Positions 1-11,700 of a DNA stretch of 64,000 nucleotides are shown piece by piece. Both the position numbers and the translations under genes were made by a program. Source of the stretch: Pollenia angustigena (Eukaryota > Arthropoda > Insecta > Diptera > Polleniidae); assembly GCA_930367215.1 (NCBI GenBank), contig OV884059.1:7154945-7218944 (forward strand), given 5' to 3'. Within the stretch, counting starts at the first letter, position 1. Every line of letters begins with the position of its first letter. The notes beneath the pieces were generated by a model that was not told where the DNA came from, made no database searches, and saw only the letters and a list, made by a program, of their open reading frames with translations.

Positions 1-1520
1 AATATATAAAACGGTATGCTTCTGCTTCTCATCCTTAGAAGTTTGCTAGAAAATCCTAAATAAGTGTCTAAACGCCACTATAATTTTTAAGTAGAAGAAG
101 CAAAAATTGACGCACGGAAACCTCAAACAAAAAAGAGGGAAGAAGAAAAAAACAGCAGAAATTTAACATATAAGGGTTTGGTTTTGCTTGAATTTTTTTT
201 TATATTTCAACATTAATATCCAATTCTGCTAGCTGGATAGCATTCAATTGTAATAAAACCGAAATTCAGCTGGCTAAAAAAGTCTGGTTTATCTAGCCGA
301 ATAGCGTTTATTTGTAATTAAGACTTAATCCCACTAGCTCAATAGCCTAAGCTTTTCATTTTAGCCTTTAAATAAAATTCAGCTAGCTCAGCAGCTTAAA
401 TTTTACTTAAAAATCAAATTCAGCTAGCTGAATGGTATTTTTATGGCCTTAATTCGTCTAAAAACAAAATTTATCTAAGTGAATAGTAATATTTTAACCT
501 TATTATTAAATTCAGCTAGCTGAATAACTTTCGTTTGCATGTAAACCCAAATTCAGCTGACTGAATAGTTATATTGATAGCCAATTAGCATCAAATTTGC
601 TTAGAAATTAAATTAAGCTTGCTGAATAGTTTTAATATTTGCTTGAAACCAATTTTAGTTTTATAAGTGGCTATAATATTTTAATCTTTATACTAAGTTC
701 TTGCTTCTTATTGAAAAAAACGTTAGCTTCAGAAAAAAATTAAGTCCCATAAAAAGAAATTTTGATTGCTCTACAACATTTAATACTGTTTACAGTTGTA
801 TAAAATATTTTTCTGCAATTGTTTTAATAATTTTTTTGGTTTTAATTGTATAAATTTAATATAAAAATATAAAAAAGTTTATGATTTTGTGAACAAAAAC
901 ATTTCAATTTAAAATTTTTATGTGTTTCAATTAAGTTTTAACAAGCTACAAAGAAAAATCAAAACAAAATGTTTTTATGGTGTCACTAACAGCTGTGTTC
1001 AATAAACTCTACTAAAATGCAAACAGCAAATGATATTCGAAAAAACAGACAGTTACCTACAAGAAATAACAAAAAATTGATATGCAAATAAATACTCAGG
1101 AAAGAACTAAATAAAGCACAAAATTAAGAAAATGTTTAAAAAAAAATAAATTAAGCTAGCTGAATAGGTGGATTTCTGTAATTTTTTCTTTTAACTTTAT
1201 TTATTTAATTTATTTTATAAATAAAGCAAGCTGAATGTAATTTAATAGCCCTAAATATCATGTTAAGCCTGCTGGATTAGCTGAATACTGTTAACATGTT
1301 CAGCTAGCTGATTTTATATGTTTCAAGGTTTTTCTGAATTTACCTAGCTAATTGTTAGTAATTTGCTCTTAATGTTCTTAATATAATATTAAGCCAGCTT
1401 AACTACTATTTGTTTAAAAAATAACTCAATTCAGCTAACTAAATTAAATTTCTTTCATATTTTTTTTATTAATTAAGCTAGCTTTACATCCTAAATATTA
1501 AATTAAGCAAACTTGTTTAC
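1..1520. repeat. Degenerate array with palindromic core attcagctagctgaat (left part)
   Basis: Short AT-rich spacers alternate with variants of a 16-base perfect palindrome. Exact copies lie at 418-433 and 510-525, and many one- to four-base variants occur roughly every 40-90 bases (for example near 221, 265, 332, 376, 551, 1151 and 1303). The spacers are only weakly alike. No reading frame of interest is present. The same array resumes after the Penelope-like insertion at 3705, so it was one array before that insertion. Confidence 0.7.
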
Positions 1521-1960
1521 TTTAGTAAATTATAATCCTTTTTCTTCGACCTTTTTTATTAAATTTTATACTTTATTAAATTATTTAAGCTTCAGGTCAC
1601 TTTTTTAAAAAATTAATTAAAAAGTTTTTATTCAATATTTCGATTTCCGTTGGAAATCTTCTTCAGGAAATTTTTTTTAAATAAAATAAAATTTGACAAT
1701 AAATGGAAAAATAAAATATGGAAAAATAAATTTTAAAATTTTAAAAAACAAAATTATCATAATACATTTAAAATTCCATTCTACAAACTTTAAACAAAAA
1801 GACAAACAAACAAAAAAGGAAAACAAAATTTTTTAAGTTTATTCAAAGCCTAAAACCTATTTTAATGTCCCTTTCCGTCAATAATAAGCTATGCCATCTG
1901 AAATTTATTTTGTAAACAATCAAGGAAAAATACCTATTTATAATTATCCCTTACATCAAC

Positions 1961-2709
1961 CTATTTATTTTTATTCAATAAATGTCTATAAATTTGAGCT
2001 AAGCCCTCAGTATCTTTTTTAAAATTAATCCTTTTCTCAAATGGAACATTATTTATCTGCAACATTTCTAACATATATCTACGTTTCTTAAAACTTTCCT
2101 TATTCAAAATTGATGTGTTTTCAAAATCAGGATAATGATTAAAATCCCTACAATGAGTTGATAACGCCGTTCCATGGGCTGAATTATAATTCTTATATTT
2201 TTGGTCATGTTTATGTCCAGCTAATCTAATTTTCAGTTTTGTCCCAGTTGTTCCTACATATATTTTCCTACATTGTTCATTATCATTGCCACCACAATGA
2301 ATCTTATAAACTAAATTCGACCTATCTGACTTTAGTAATCTATCCTTAGTTTTTGTGAATAATTTCCCTACATTATTAATCACCTTATGTGCCATTCTGT
2401 ATTTCCCTTTATCATATATATTCGAGTTTTCTAATCTTTCTGAAAACCCAGGTACATAAGTTAATGACTTATAAATACGTGGTGCCGAAATCTCATCAAT
2501 ATTACGAGATCTATCTATATTGTATTGTCTTATTAATTTGCAAATCAATTTGTTGGGAAAACTATTATTCTTCAAAATATTCCCAATAATTTCCTTATTT
2601 TTCTTATGAAATCTATTGTCACTAATTGTTAATATCCTGTCTATTAGATTTCTAGCTGTGTTAATGATAATTCTCTTTGGGTGTTTAGAATAATAATTTT
2701 AAATTCTAC
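1961..2709 (-). pseudogene. Penelope-like element, 5'-truncated copy with GIY-YIG endonuclease domain
   Basis: The frame is open from near 2709 to the stop at 1961. It begins in the C-terminal end of the reverse transcriptase (residues HPKRIIIN) and continues through the linker into a GIY-YIG nuclease domain. The catalytic region is visible as IYVGTTGTKLKIRLAGH, followed by HYPDFENTSI and a basic C-terminus ending in LLNKNK. GIY-YIG endonucleases are the hallmark of endonuclease-bearing Penelope-like elements and cut the target for reverse transcription. This copy lacks the catalytic reverse transcriptase motifs, so it is not autonomous. The nuclease domain itself shows no stop or frameshift, so the insertion looks young. 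Confidence 0.85.
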
Positions 2710-2712
2710 CTG

Positions 2713-3297
2713 AGTAGATAATAGATATTTTCAATTTGATAAGAAAATATATGCACAAAAAAGGGGCTACCTATGGGTTCTCCAGCATCTCCAATAGTTG
2801 CTGATATTGTTATGGAGAAATTATTAGATACATGTTTAGAAAAATTGACAATTAAACCAAAGATAATAACGAAATATGTAGATGACTTGTTTGTTATAGT
2901 TAATGAGAATGAGATAGATAATCTTTTATCAACGTTTAATTCTTTTGATCAGAATATTAAGTTCACTATTGAAAGGGAATTGAATTTTTCAATTCCATAT
3001 TTGGACACATTGGTGATTAGGAAAGGAAGTAGATTATTGGTAGATTGGTATCAAAAACCAACCTCATCAAGTAGAATTTTAAATTATTATTCTAAACACC
3101 CAAAGAGAATTATCATTAATCATTATCCTGATTTTGAAAACACATCAATTTTGAATAAGGAAAGTTTTAAGAAACGTAGATATATGTTAGAAATGTTGCA
3201 GATAAATAATGTTCCATTTGAGAAAAGGATTAATTTTAAAAAAGATACTGAGGGCTTAGCTCAAATTTATAGACATTTATTGAATAAAAATAAATAG
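2713..3297 (+). pseudogene. Penelope-like element, reverse transcriptase copy with internal deletion
   Basis: From about 2716 the plus strand encodes Penelope-type reverse transcriptase. A frame break falls in an A/G homopolymer near 2755-2764. The open part starts at 2773 with GSPASPIVAD and contains the catalytic YVDD box (residues KYVDDLFVIV). After HPKRIII the frame jumps directly to NHYPDFENTSI, the end of the GIY-YIG domain. The linker and most of the nuclease are therefore deleted compared with the minus-strand copy. The junction shares four bases (ttaa) between the two edges, suggesting microhomology-mediated deletion or template switching. It is not functional. Confidence 0.85.
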
Positions 3298-3704
3298 GTT
3301 GATGTAAGGGATAATTATAAATAGGTATTTTTCCTTGATTGTTTACAAAATAAATTTCAGATGGCATAGCTTATTATTGACGGAAAGGGACATTAAAATA
3401 GGTTTTAGGCTTTGAATAAATTTAAAAAATTTTGTTTTCCTTTTTTGTTTGTTTGTCTTTTTGTTTAAAGTTTGTAGAATGGAATTTTAAATGTATTATG
3501 ATAATTTTGTTTTTTAAAATTTTAAAATTTATTTTTCCATATTTTATTTTTCCATTTATTGTCAAATTTTATTTTATTTAAAAAAAATTTCCTGAAGAAG
3601 ATTTCCAACGGAAATCGAAATATTGAATAAAAACTTTTTAATTAATTTTTTTAAAAAAGTGACCTGAAGCTTAAATAATTTAATAAAGTATCAAACTTGT
3701 TTAC

Positions 3705-4400
3705 CCAATTTCAAATCGAATTTACAAATCCTGCTGTCTTAATTACCTTAATTTGATTTTTTTTAATAATTCAGCTAGCTCAATTTTTTATTATTAAATG
3801 TTTTAAATAATTTTCTTAAGCAACGATTCATTAATTTATCTTAATGAGCCAATTCAACTCACTGAATTACCTTGTTTAATACTTTTGCTAGGTGTATTGC
3901 CTTAATTGTATGTTTTTCATTAATTTATCTTAATGACCCAATTCAACTCACTGAATTACCTAGTTTAATACTTTTGCTGGGTGTATTGCCCTAATTGTAT
4001 GTTTTTGATGCATTCAGCTTCCTAAATTGATATAGGTTTAATGTTTTAAAGAAATTTAGTTAGCTTTGATTCGTTAATTTGTTCTTAACATCTAATTCAG
4101 CAAACTCAATTCGCTTAATTGCCTAATGAAAACTTATCTAACTAGCTGAATTGCTCTTAATTTATGTTTTTAGTGAATTCATTTTGCGGAATTTGATAAA
4201 TTTATTTAAGACATCTCACAAGCATAGCAGGGTTGCTTTAAATTCTTATTTTTTACCAATTTTGCCGGCTGAATTTCCTAAATTTTACTTGCTTTAACAA
4301 TTCAGCAAGCTAAATGACTTTGATTTGAGCTAAGTATAAAATTCAGCTAGCTGAATTGCTTTTTTTAACCAAGACAAATAGACATATAAAGATAGTAAAA
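3705..4400. repeat. Palindromic-core array, middle part, with a 90-bp tandem duplication
   Basis: This continues the attcagctagctgaat array, with an exact core at 4341-4356. Positions 3828-3917 and 3918-4009 are near-identical direct repeats of about 90 bases containing caattcaactcactgaatta. This shows that the array has also grown by local tandem duplication. I see no coding potential. Confidence 0.65.
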
Positions 4401-5850
4401 TAACTTTAATCCATAATTTACCAATTGTTTAAACTAAATGGATTTAATTGTCTTAAATATATAACTCAATAGCCTTTAAATACGCGTTTGACCTTTAAAA
4501 AAAACAACAAATTGTAGACCCTCTTTTTCTTCTTGGAGGTTGTCCTTTTCTGATTTTCTCTTTTTTAAGTTTAAAACCTCTATTTTAGCTACCAATGTCA
4601 ATTGAAAATCACAAATATATAAAAAAAAAGTTAATAAATATATACATGTACATACATATGTTTGAATGTGTGCATACGTTTACCTCTATTAAATGTAAAT
4701 GTTATTTACCAAACCAATAAAAGCAATTGACCAGTTTTTCCCAAAAAGAAAAAGAAAACAAATACAAATTAAATGAATTTTGTTTAATATTCAAGCCACC
4801 AGTTTATGTTTTTTATGATTTCATTTTTTAATTAAAAAAAAAGTGTTTTTTTTTTTTTAAATATTATAACTGTGATAACACCTGCATAATTTCAATGAAA
4901 ATAATAAAAGTTTTCCTTTATCATCTTCATCCTGCTCTTTCGCTTGCTGTTCCCTCAGAAGAGTTTCTGATGTCTCTTCCACTCTTTTTATCTCTTTATC
5001 TTTTAATTTTTATTTACATTTTATAGTTTTAATTAAATCTTTATACATATTTATATTTGTTTTTGTACACACAAAATGCAGCAGACTTTGTTTTCTATAT
5101 GATTTTAGAGTCTAATTAAAAGCTTTTTTTGTTTTGTGTAATAAAAAAAAGTTTTGTTTTAAGAGCGAGAAAGGGAAAAGTTATAAATGCCAACTTTTTG
5201 CAATGACCATAAAAAGACTGACAAAGTTGGTTTTATAAACTCTTCGATTATTATGGCTTGTTTTTGAAAAACTTTTTGTTCCTAGTTAAATAATTTAGTG
5301 ATTTAAATATTCATGATGATATTGTTGGTCAAAGGAATCGAAAAAGGAATAAGAGAGCAATGACTTTTTTCTAAAAAACTTTAACAAAAATATCCCTTAA
5401 TTTTTTTCGTCGCATCGCTTTATCTCTTTCTAAGTTTTTTTTCTGTATTTTATTTGACTTTCTACCCGTATTTTATAAATTTAACTGTTTTAAATCTCAA
5501 GAAAATATTATGACTTCTAAATACTTGTACACATACAAGAACCACCACTATTATAAAGCAAATACACTTAGAAAAAAGCTCTAATGTCTAACAAATACAA
5601 AAAAAGTGAAAACCCTCATTCAAATTAAATCTGTCAAGCGTATAACCAGAAAAAGGGATAAAATAAGGAAAAAAATGATAGTAAAATAAAACGACAAGCA
5701 GCTTAGCCTAATGCTATTAGATCATAAAGATTTATGAGAACTCACACAACTCAAAAACAAAACCAGTTTGTTGCATAAAAATAAGAATGTTACAAAAAAA
5801 GCCTTTAATATTTTTAAGGCTAAAATTTATTTTTTGTGGTCTTATTTTTT
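4401..5850. other. AT-rich non-coding stretch
   Basis: There is no recognisable gene, RNA or transposon. Homopolymer runs and short simple motifs dominate (for example a tacatacatatg stretch near 4645). Confidence 0.5.
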
Positions 5851-7460
5851 AAAAATTATTGAAACTTATCTAGCCGCTGAACTGTTTAAAATTCGCATTA
5901 TTGAACAATTTATTAAGCTAAATGGTAACTGTACGACAAAAATAACCTATCAACTAGCTGAATAGTAATAATTAATTAAAAAAAAACTGATTCTGCCAGA
6001 TAAATAGTTTTAACTTTTTATTTGTAAGAAATTCAGCTAGCTGAATATTGTTTATTTGTCAAACTATGAAACTAAGAAAGCCTAATTAAAATATCTCAAA
6101 AATAATAACATATTCACTTAGGTGAATAGCAAAACATTTCACAATAAATACTTATTCCGCTTAATTTAAATCTTTAGATTGTTAATTTTAAGCAATTCTA
6201 CTAGCTGAATAGTACTAAGACAAAAATATACCGAATTATTTTCAGTGAAAAGTCTTGAAATAAGATTTTTTAATTTGGCGCAAATAATTTAACATTTTTT
6301 ATGAGTTTCAATTCTTTCCTAAAAAGTAAAAAATCAGCAAACTTAACCTCAAACAGACTAATTAAAAATATTATAAATATCTTTTTTTAAACCAATTCAG
6401 CTTTCTGAATGTTAATATGGCTAATAAAACAAAATCATAAAAATAAAATCTCTGGATTTCCATATTAATTAAGCTAGCTGAATTGCTTTAATTTGTAGAC
6501 AAGAACCCAATTCAGCTAGCAGAATAATATTTCATAAAAACTGAGCAACTCAGTTATAAATTTATTAATCGAGCTGAGTTTCAATTATTCTTTAAAAAGT
6601 AAAAAATCAGCAAACTTAACTTCAAACAGACTTATTATTCAATTAAGCTAGCTTAATATTATAAAAATCCTTTTTTTAACAATTCAGCTTGCTGAATGTT
6701 AATATGGCTACTAAAACAAATTCATAAAAATAAAATCTCTGGATTTGCATATTAATTCAGCTGCTTTCATTTGTAGACAAATAAACAATTCAGCTAGCAG
6801 ATTAATATTTCATCAAAACTGAACAATTCAGCTAGCTGAATTTGTGTTTATATAAGGAAAACTGTTATCAATAACCAATTTGCATATTTTATTTATCTAC
6901 TTTGCTTTAAAACGAGCATAATATCTAATCCGGCTAGCTTAAAAACTTTTTTATTTTAATTTATAAACAGATTTTTTTTTTGGTATACATACATTTATAC
7001 ATTATAAATTTTTTGCAAGGTTAATTGCATTACCTTAAAACTATACGCCAATTTAAATGCATATTGGGATATATTACATTAAGTCAGCCAGCTGAATTGA
7101 AATATGTTGTATTTTTATCCCAACTCAATTAGCTAATTTACTTTTTTTGCAATAATATTTAAATCAGTTAGCTGAAATGACCTTAGCTCCAAAAATCACG
7201 TAGCTTAAGAATATAATTTCATTATTTTATTTAAAATCAGATATGCAGCAATGCATTTGATTAGCATTACATCTTAACTCATTTAGCTGAATTACATTTA
7301 CTAGTCTTACAATTTTAATTTATCCAGCTGAATTGCATTTTTTTGGTTACATATTAAATTTCAATTCAGTTAGGAAAGTTGCATGAGTTTGATATTACAA
7401 CTTAATTTGGTACTACATCTTAATTCAGCTGAATGAAAAACACTACGTTCTTTGTAGTTC
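5850..7460. repeat. Palindromic-core array, right part
   Basis: This is the same array as at 1-1520 and 3705-4400. Exact cores lie at 6031-6046 and 6826-6841, with many variants between and after them. The array fades out near 7450. There it passes into degenerate gttcaattctag words, which resemble the complement of the 11-bp satellite at 8699. Confidence 0.65.
6304..6830. repeat. Tandem duplication of about 270 bp inside the palindromic-core array
   Basis: Positions 6304-6550 and 6574-6830 are diverged direct repeats. Both contain aaaaaatcagcaaacttaac, then a gaatgttaatatggcta block, then ataaaatctctggattt, in the same order. Each copy carries several palindromic cores, so higher-order units of the array have been duplicated. 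Confidence 0.7.
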
Positions 7461-8698
7461 AGGTACCATTTCAGTTTAATTCTAGCTTAGTTTTTTCTAG
7501 TTCAATTCGGGCTAAGTTTTAGTTTAGTTGCAGTTCAATTCTAGTTCCTTTCTTCTTCAGAATTTAGTTCAGATTCTTATTTTATTGTTTCTTATTTTAA
7601 TACCGTTTTGTTTTAATATTATAATTAATTTCTTATGTTTCTTGAAAAAACCAATTTACAATTTCAAATAGCTTAAAAATCGTGCCCAACGATACTTTTG
7701 CTTTCATCCTTATTAACCTATGGACTCTTAGTTATTTTTTAACTTTTCAAAAACATTTCAATTTTGGTCCTTTTGTTCGTTTAAAGAAACACCCACTGTT
7801 ATTGTCTCAAAATTTCAAAACACACAATCGAATAAAAAAAAAAACATAACTTGTGCAGTGAAACAAACTTAACAAAATCAGAAACTTTCTTCAAGTAAAT
7901 GAAAATTTAATTTTAAATGAAATTTTGTTAAGCACCAACAAAAAACATATCACAAACTTATCATCATAAGTATTATATTATTTTATATTTACCTTTACTG
8001 CATAACAGTAATAACAAAACAACTACAAAGAAAAAACTAAATAAATTAAGACAAGAACTTGAATTTTACAACGCCATTCACACAATTTAATTTGCATAAT
8101 GGGAATAAAGTCCAAATATATTTTTGCCAGGGATATTCAGCGGTTTTCTTTTTTTTGAAAACTTTACAGAGAAAACAAAAGAGAAACAAACTCATACATA
8201 AATTTCTCTGCCAACGTACAAGAACAAGAGCTGCTCCTTGTTATTTAAAATGCCATAAAATATGAGAAAAATAAAGCAAGTTTATTAAACACGGGCTTAC
8301 CTACACCAGCCGCCCCATAATGTCCCCGCTGCTGGCCTGTCTAAGAATAGCAGGGCAGTAAACTTGTTAATTTCCACAAAAAGAAATAACAAACCAAGAA
8401 AACGGACCAAATGGAGAAAATCTTGAGTATATTTTAAAACACACAGACACACTTACTAAATACAATAAATAAAAAAAAACACAAGAAAAATATGGAATGA
8501 AAGAGGGAGAGAGAGAGAGGATAGAAGTATAGTTAAATATACCAGACTAAGCCACAAATCGCCTAAGCGTCTGCAATGAAAAAAGTTTATGTAAATGAAT
8601 ATAATTCCTAGTTGAAATGTAGATGAAAGTAAATACAATTGAAGTGTTGACACTATGGGTCGGTTTAGACAACGAAAAAAATTATTTAATTAAAAATA
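7461..8698. other. Non-coding stretch with one possible micro-exon
   Basis: This AT-rich sequence has no recognisable gene. The only local departure in composition is the GC-rich block at 8301-8340, described separately. Confidence 0.4.
8301..8340 (-). other. Candidate 40-base exon of an unidentified gene
   Basis: A GC-rich block in AT-rich surroundings is bounded on the minus strand by a good acceptor (ccctgctattcttag, ending at 8341) and a consensus-like donor (gtaagc, 8300-8295). One of its frames reads TGQQRGHYGAAGV and another RPAAGTLWGGWC; I do not recognise either. The length is not a multiple of three. It could be a small exon of a gene extending outside the window, or chance. Confidence 0.2.
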
Positions 8699-8983
8699 AT
8701 AGAACTGAAGTAGAACTGAACTAGAACTGAACTAGAACTGAACTAGAACTGAACTAGAACTGAACTAGAACTGAACTAGAACTGAACTAGAACTGAACTA
8801 GAACTGAACTAGAACTGAACTAGAACTGAACTAGAACTGAACTAGAACTGAACTAGAACTGAACTAGAACTGAACTAGAACTGAACTAGAACTGAACTAG
8901 AACTGAACTAGAACTGAACTAGAACTGAACTAGAACTGAACTAGAACTGAACTAGAACTGAATTAGAACTGAACTGAACTACA
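8699..8983. repeat. 11-bp satellite (gaactgaacta)n
   Basis: About 26 nearly perfect head-to-tail copies of gaactgaacta are visible, with degenerate units only at the edges. The purity suggests recent expansion by slippage or unequal exchange. Confidence 0.95.
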
Positions 8984-8989
8984 AGGGTA

Positions 8990-10190
8990 TTGAGATGGAA
9001 TAAGGCCTCATCGCTTATTATTCGATATGATCTTTGTGGCTGAATAATGCAATGATGATTTTTAAACAAAATTAAAAAACGTTAAATCTTTCTTCTGTGC
9101 TGAGTCTTTCCATCATAAATTTCCAAGTTTATTCAGGAAAAAAAATTCAAAAAAACGTAAACAAAAAATTTATTCACGTTAAAAACTCACTTATAATGGC
9201 ATACCCTGTTTAACAAAATTTCAAAAAATCTATTTCATAGCCCACATGCCACTATGGGTCTAAAAGCATACAAATGCTACAAAAAATAAATTTTTAAAAT
9301 TTTTCTTAATTATTAAAAGGTACTTTACACTATCACACAAGTCTTACCTATTTTGACGGAAATGCTTTCCTGATCTAATTATTGTTTGAACATTTAAAAA
9401 AAAACAATAACAAATTATCATGACAGGGTTGTATTTCCCTTAAAATACGTCAAACTTATGAGATAGTGTCAACTTGCCTTAAAGAAATATATTTCTTTGG
9501 ACTCAAGTTCAATTGCACTATGAAACTGTTAAAAAACGTTGTAATATTTTCTACTATTTTGTCAAAATGTAAAAATAAGCACATTGCCACTTCTCTTTTG
9601 ATTTTAAGCCCATAGTAGCATTTTCAAACATAAATCTTCTTACATACCTTTAGAGCATTTAGTACACGAGCAGGAAAATAAACTTCTGCTTACATTCAGC
9701 CTGTCTAGGCAAAATAAATTTATACAATTTTATTTGTTTAATGTTTTTTTTTCTCTTTTTTGCTGTTGTTTTTATGTTTTCCTCTGGTCCAAGTATTATT
9801 CAACTCAATTTACACTTTAAATGCGGAAATTTACATTACTTTTGGGAATTACAAATACAAGAAACGAAAAAAACAACACAAAATTGTTAAGGACTCATAA
9901 ACAAATAGACAGAATGGAAAATAACAAACTCACCTCAACAAATAAAAAACATGAGAAATGTAATAAAATAAAACAGAAAATTTTAAGCAAACAACGACAT
10001 ACTCAGACTGAACTGAACCAGACCAGGCCAGGCCAACAGCCCAGTCAACCAAGCAATGCAGATAAAGCTGTCATCAGTGTTAATATGGAAATGGAAAAAA
10101 GAGGAAACTCTTAAACAAAACCGGGTAAAACTAAATTGGTACTCTGGCTTTTTTCTAAAGAGAAAACAAAACAATAAAATCTTAAGAAAA
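8990..10190. other. AT-rich non-coding stretch
   Basis: No gene is recognised. Some short inverted words around cactatgggtc (9250) and gatagtgtcaac (9460) hint at an old inverted-repeat element, but I could not define its ends. The region holds only low-complexity open frames. Confidence 0.35.
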
Positions 10191-10194
10191 CATA

Positions 10195-11700
10195 CAAAGG
10201 TTTTGTATAAACAAGTTACAGGAGTTTCTTTAGCCCTTTCTTTTCCTTCGCATTTATTTGCAAAGATAAGCCTATTTGGCTGAAGACAAGGGCTGGTTAT
10301 GGTAGTAGAAACTGCGTAAATGTATTTACATTAATTTAACTTTTAACTGTAAAAGTGTATTGAAGCATATGCTATGGGAGTACCTCAAACCATAAGGGAG
10401 CAGCTAAGATCTTTAATAAAACTTCGACTAGCTTTTTTAGTTATTGTTGTAAAAACAACAGAAATTGGCTTTTTTTTTTAAACTATTTAATAAATTTTTA
10501 ATATTTGAATAAACATTAAACCAAAGCTGGGAGTTCCTTTTGGCCCTTTTATTTATATTTATATTTACATTTTCTTATTGACTAGGTAGGCGCTAGGGAA
10601 ATTTTAAAAGATATATAAATTTATTTAGCTAGTATTTAGTATTATTTAGTTAAGCTTAAGGTCTCTCTTTTTATAAAACAAATTAAATTTATTTAATCCA
10701 AGAAGGCACACAACGGAGTGCCGCAATATTGGATTAAGTAAATTTAATTTGTTTTATAAAACAAGAGACCTCAAGCTTAATTAAATAATAATACTAATAA
10801 AATTTTGTAAATGTCGAATAATAGTCAATTTATAAATTTATTTAGGTTCAATGTACTGTTATTTGGTAATTTAAGTTGTTAACTTTAGAAAAGTTAAGTG
10901 CTACTCCTTATGGGAGTACCTGAAGTTTAAGCAAACCCTTAACTAATTCTAAAATCAATAGTTAAAAGCAATACTAGAAAATAGCGTTTAAAACACAATT
11001 TCTCTTTTTTAAACACATCTTTAAAAATTTAAAACTTTCTTTAATGACTACATTTTGGGAGTACCCTTTATACCTTTCATTTTTTCGGTATTCAGTTAGA
11101 AAAATAAAACTTTTGGCTAAAAGTATAACATAATATTAAAGGACTAGAAAATGTATTTGGGTTCAGTAAATTATCTTCCTTAAAAATCAGTTTAAAATAA
11201 AGGAGTACCTGATGCCTTTTATAAATATATAGGATTTTAAGTAAAACTTTTACTTTTTATCTATTCAAAATAGTTTTTTAAACACAATTTCGGTTAAAAA
11301 AAAATATCATATTCCAATTTCCTTCATAAACAAGTTATAGGGAGGCTCCTTTAGCCCTTTGCGCTCCATTGTATTTGTAAACAACGTTAAGCCTTTTTGG
11401 TTTGAAGAAGAGGATAAGGATGATGATTGATAATGCATAAATATATTTGATTTAAGTTGACTGTCAGTTTTTAAAGACAATTTAAGCAAAATTCATAAGG
11501 AGTACCTACAACCTTAAGGAAGCACATATGATTTCAACTAGAAGTTGAACTAGTTTTGCATGTTAATACTAAGAAAATACTAGAAATTTGTTTTTTACTT
11601 TGTTGTGGCTATTTAAGCAGGAATTTGTTTTTTACTTACGATTCAAAGGCAGCCCTGGAACTCCCTTCTTGTTCCTGTTTATAGCCCTTCATATTAACAA
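10195..11700. repeat. Degenerate long-period tandem repeat with core gggagtacct
   Basis: The word gggagtacct or a close variant recurs near 10378, 10530, 10912, 11050, 11200 and 11500. Two blocks (about 10210-10440 and 11320-11560) align over a longer stretch. Both have an acaagtta...agccctttgcg-like start, an aagcct.tttggtttgaaga-like middle and a gagtacct end. The divergence is high. Confidence 0.5.
10637..10795. mobile_element. 159-bp inverted-repeat element (MITE-like)
   Basis: Two arms of roughly 63-67 bases (10637-10699 and 10729-10795) are near-perfect reverse complements around a 29-base loop. The outer arm contains taagcttaaggtctct on the left and its near complement on the right. 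It has no coding capacity. Confidence 0.7.

Larger units (their letters stand above)
1521..3691. mobile_element. Head-to-head pair of truncated Penelope-like element copies with 13-bp target site duplication
   Basis: Two partial copies of the same Penelope-like retroelement point away from each other. The minus-strand copy runs from about 2709 down to about 1521. The plus-strand copy runs from about 2713 to 3691. Their 3' parts form a long inverted repeat (about 1569-2152 against 3123-3690). The direct repeat caaacttgtttac lies immediately outside both ends (1508-1520 and 3692-3704), which indicates that the pair inserted as one unit. Penelope elements are known for such partial inverted dimers. 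The insertion splits the palindromic-core array. Confidence 0.85.

Noticed and set aside
8699..8983. Regular short repeats considered as a CRISPR array
   Set aside because: There are no spacers, the unit is only 11 bases, and the genome is eukaryotic.
9821..10114. Plus-strand frame of 97 codons
   Set aside because: It is Lys/Asn/Thr-rich, as expected for AT-rich non-coding DNA, with no recognisable domain and no splice context.
11640..11674. Possible 35-base minus-strand exon with donor gtaagt
   Set aside because: The acceptor has no pyrimidine tract. The sequence (gggagttcc...) belongs to the degenerate gggagtacct repeat around it.
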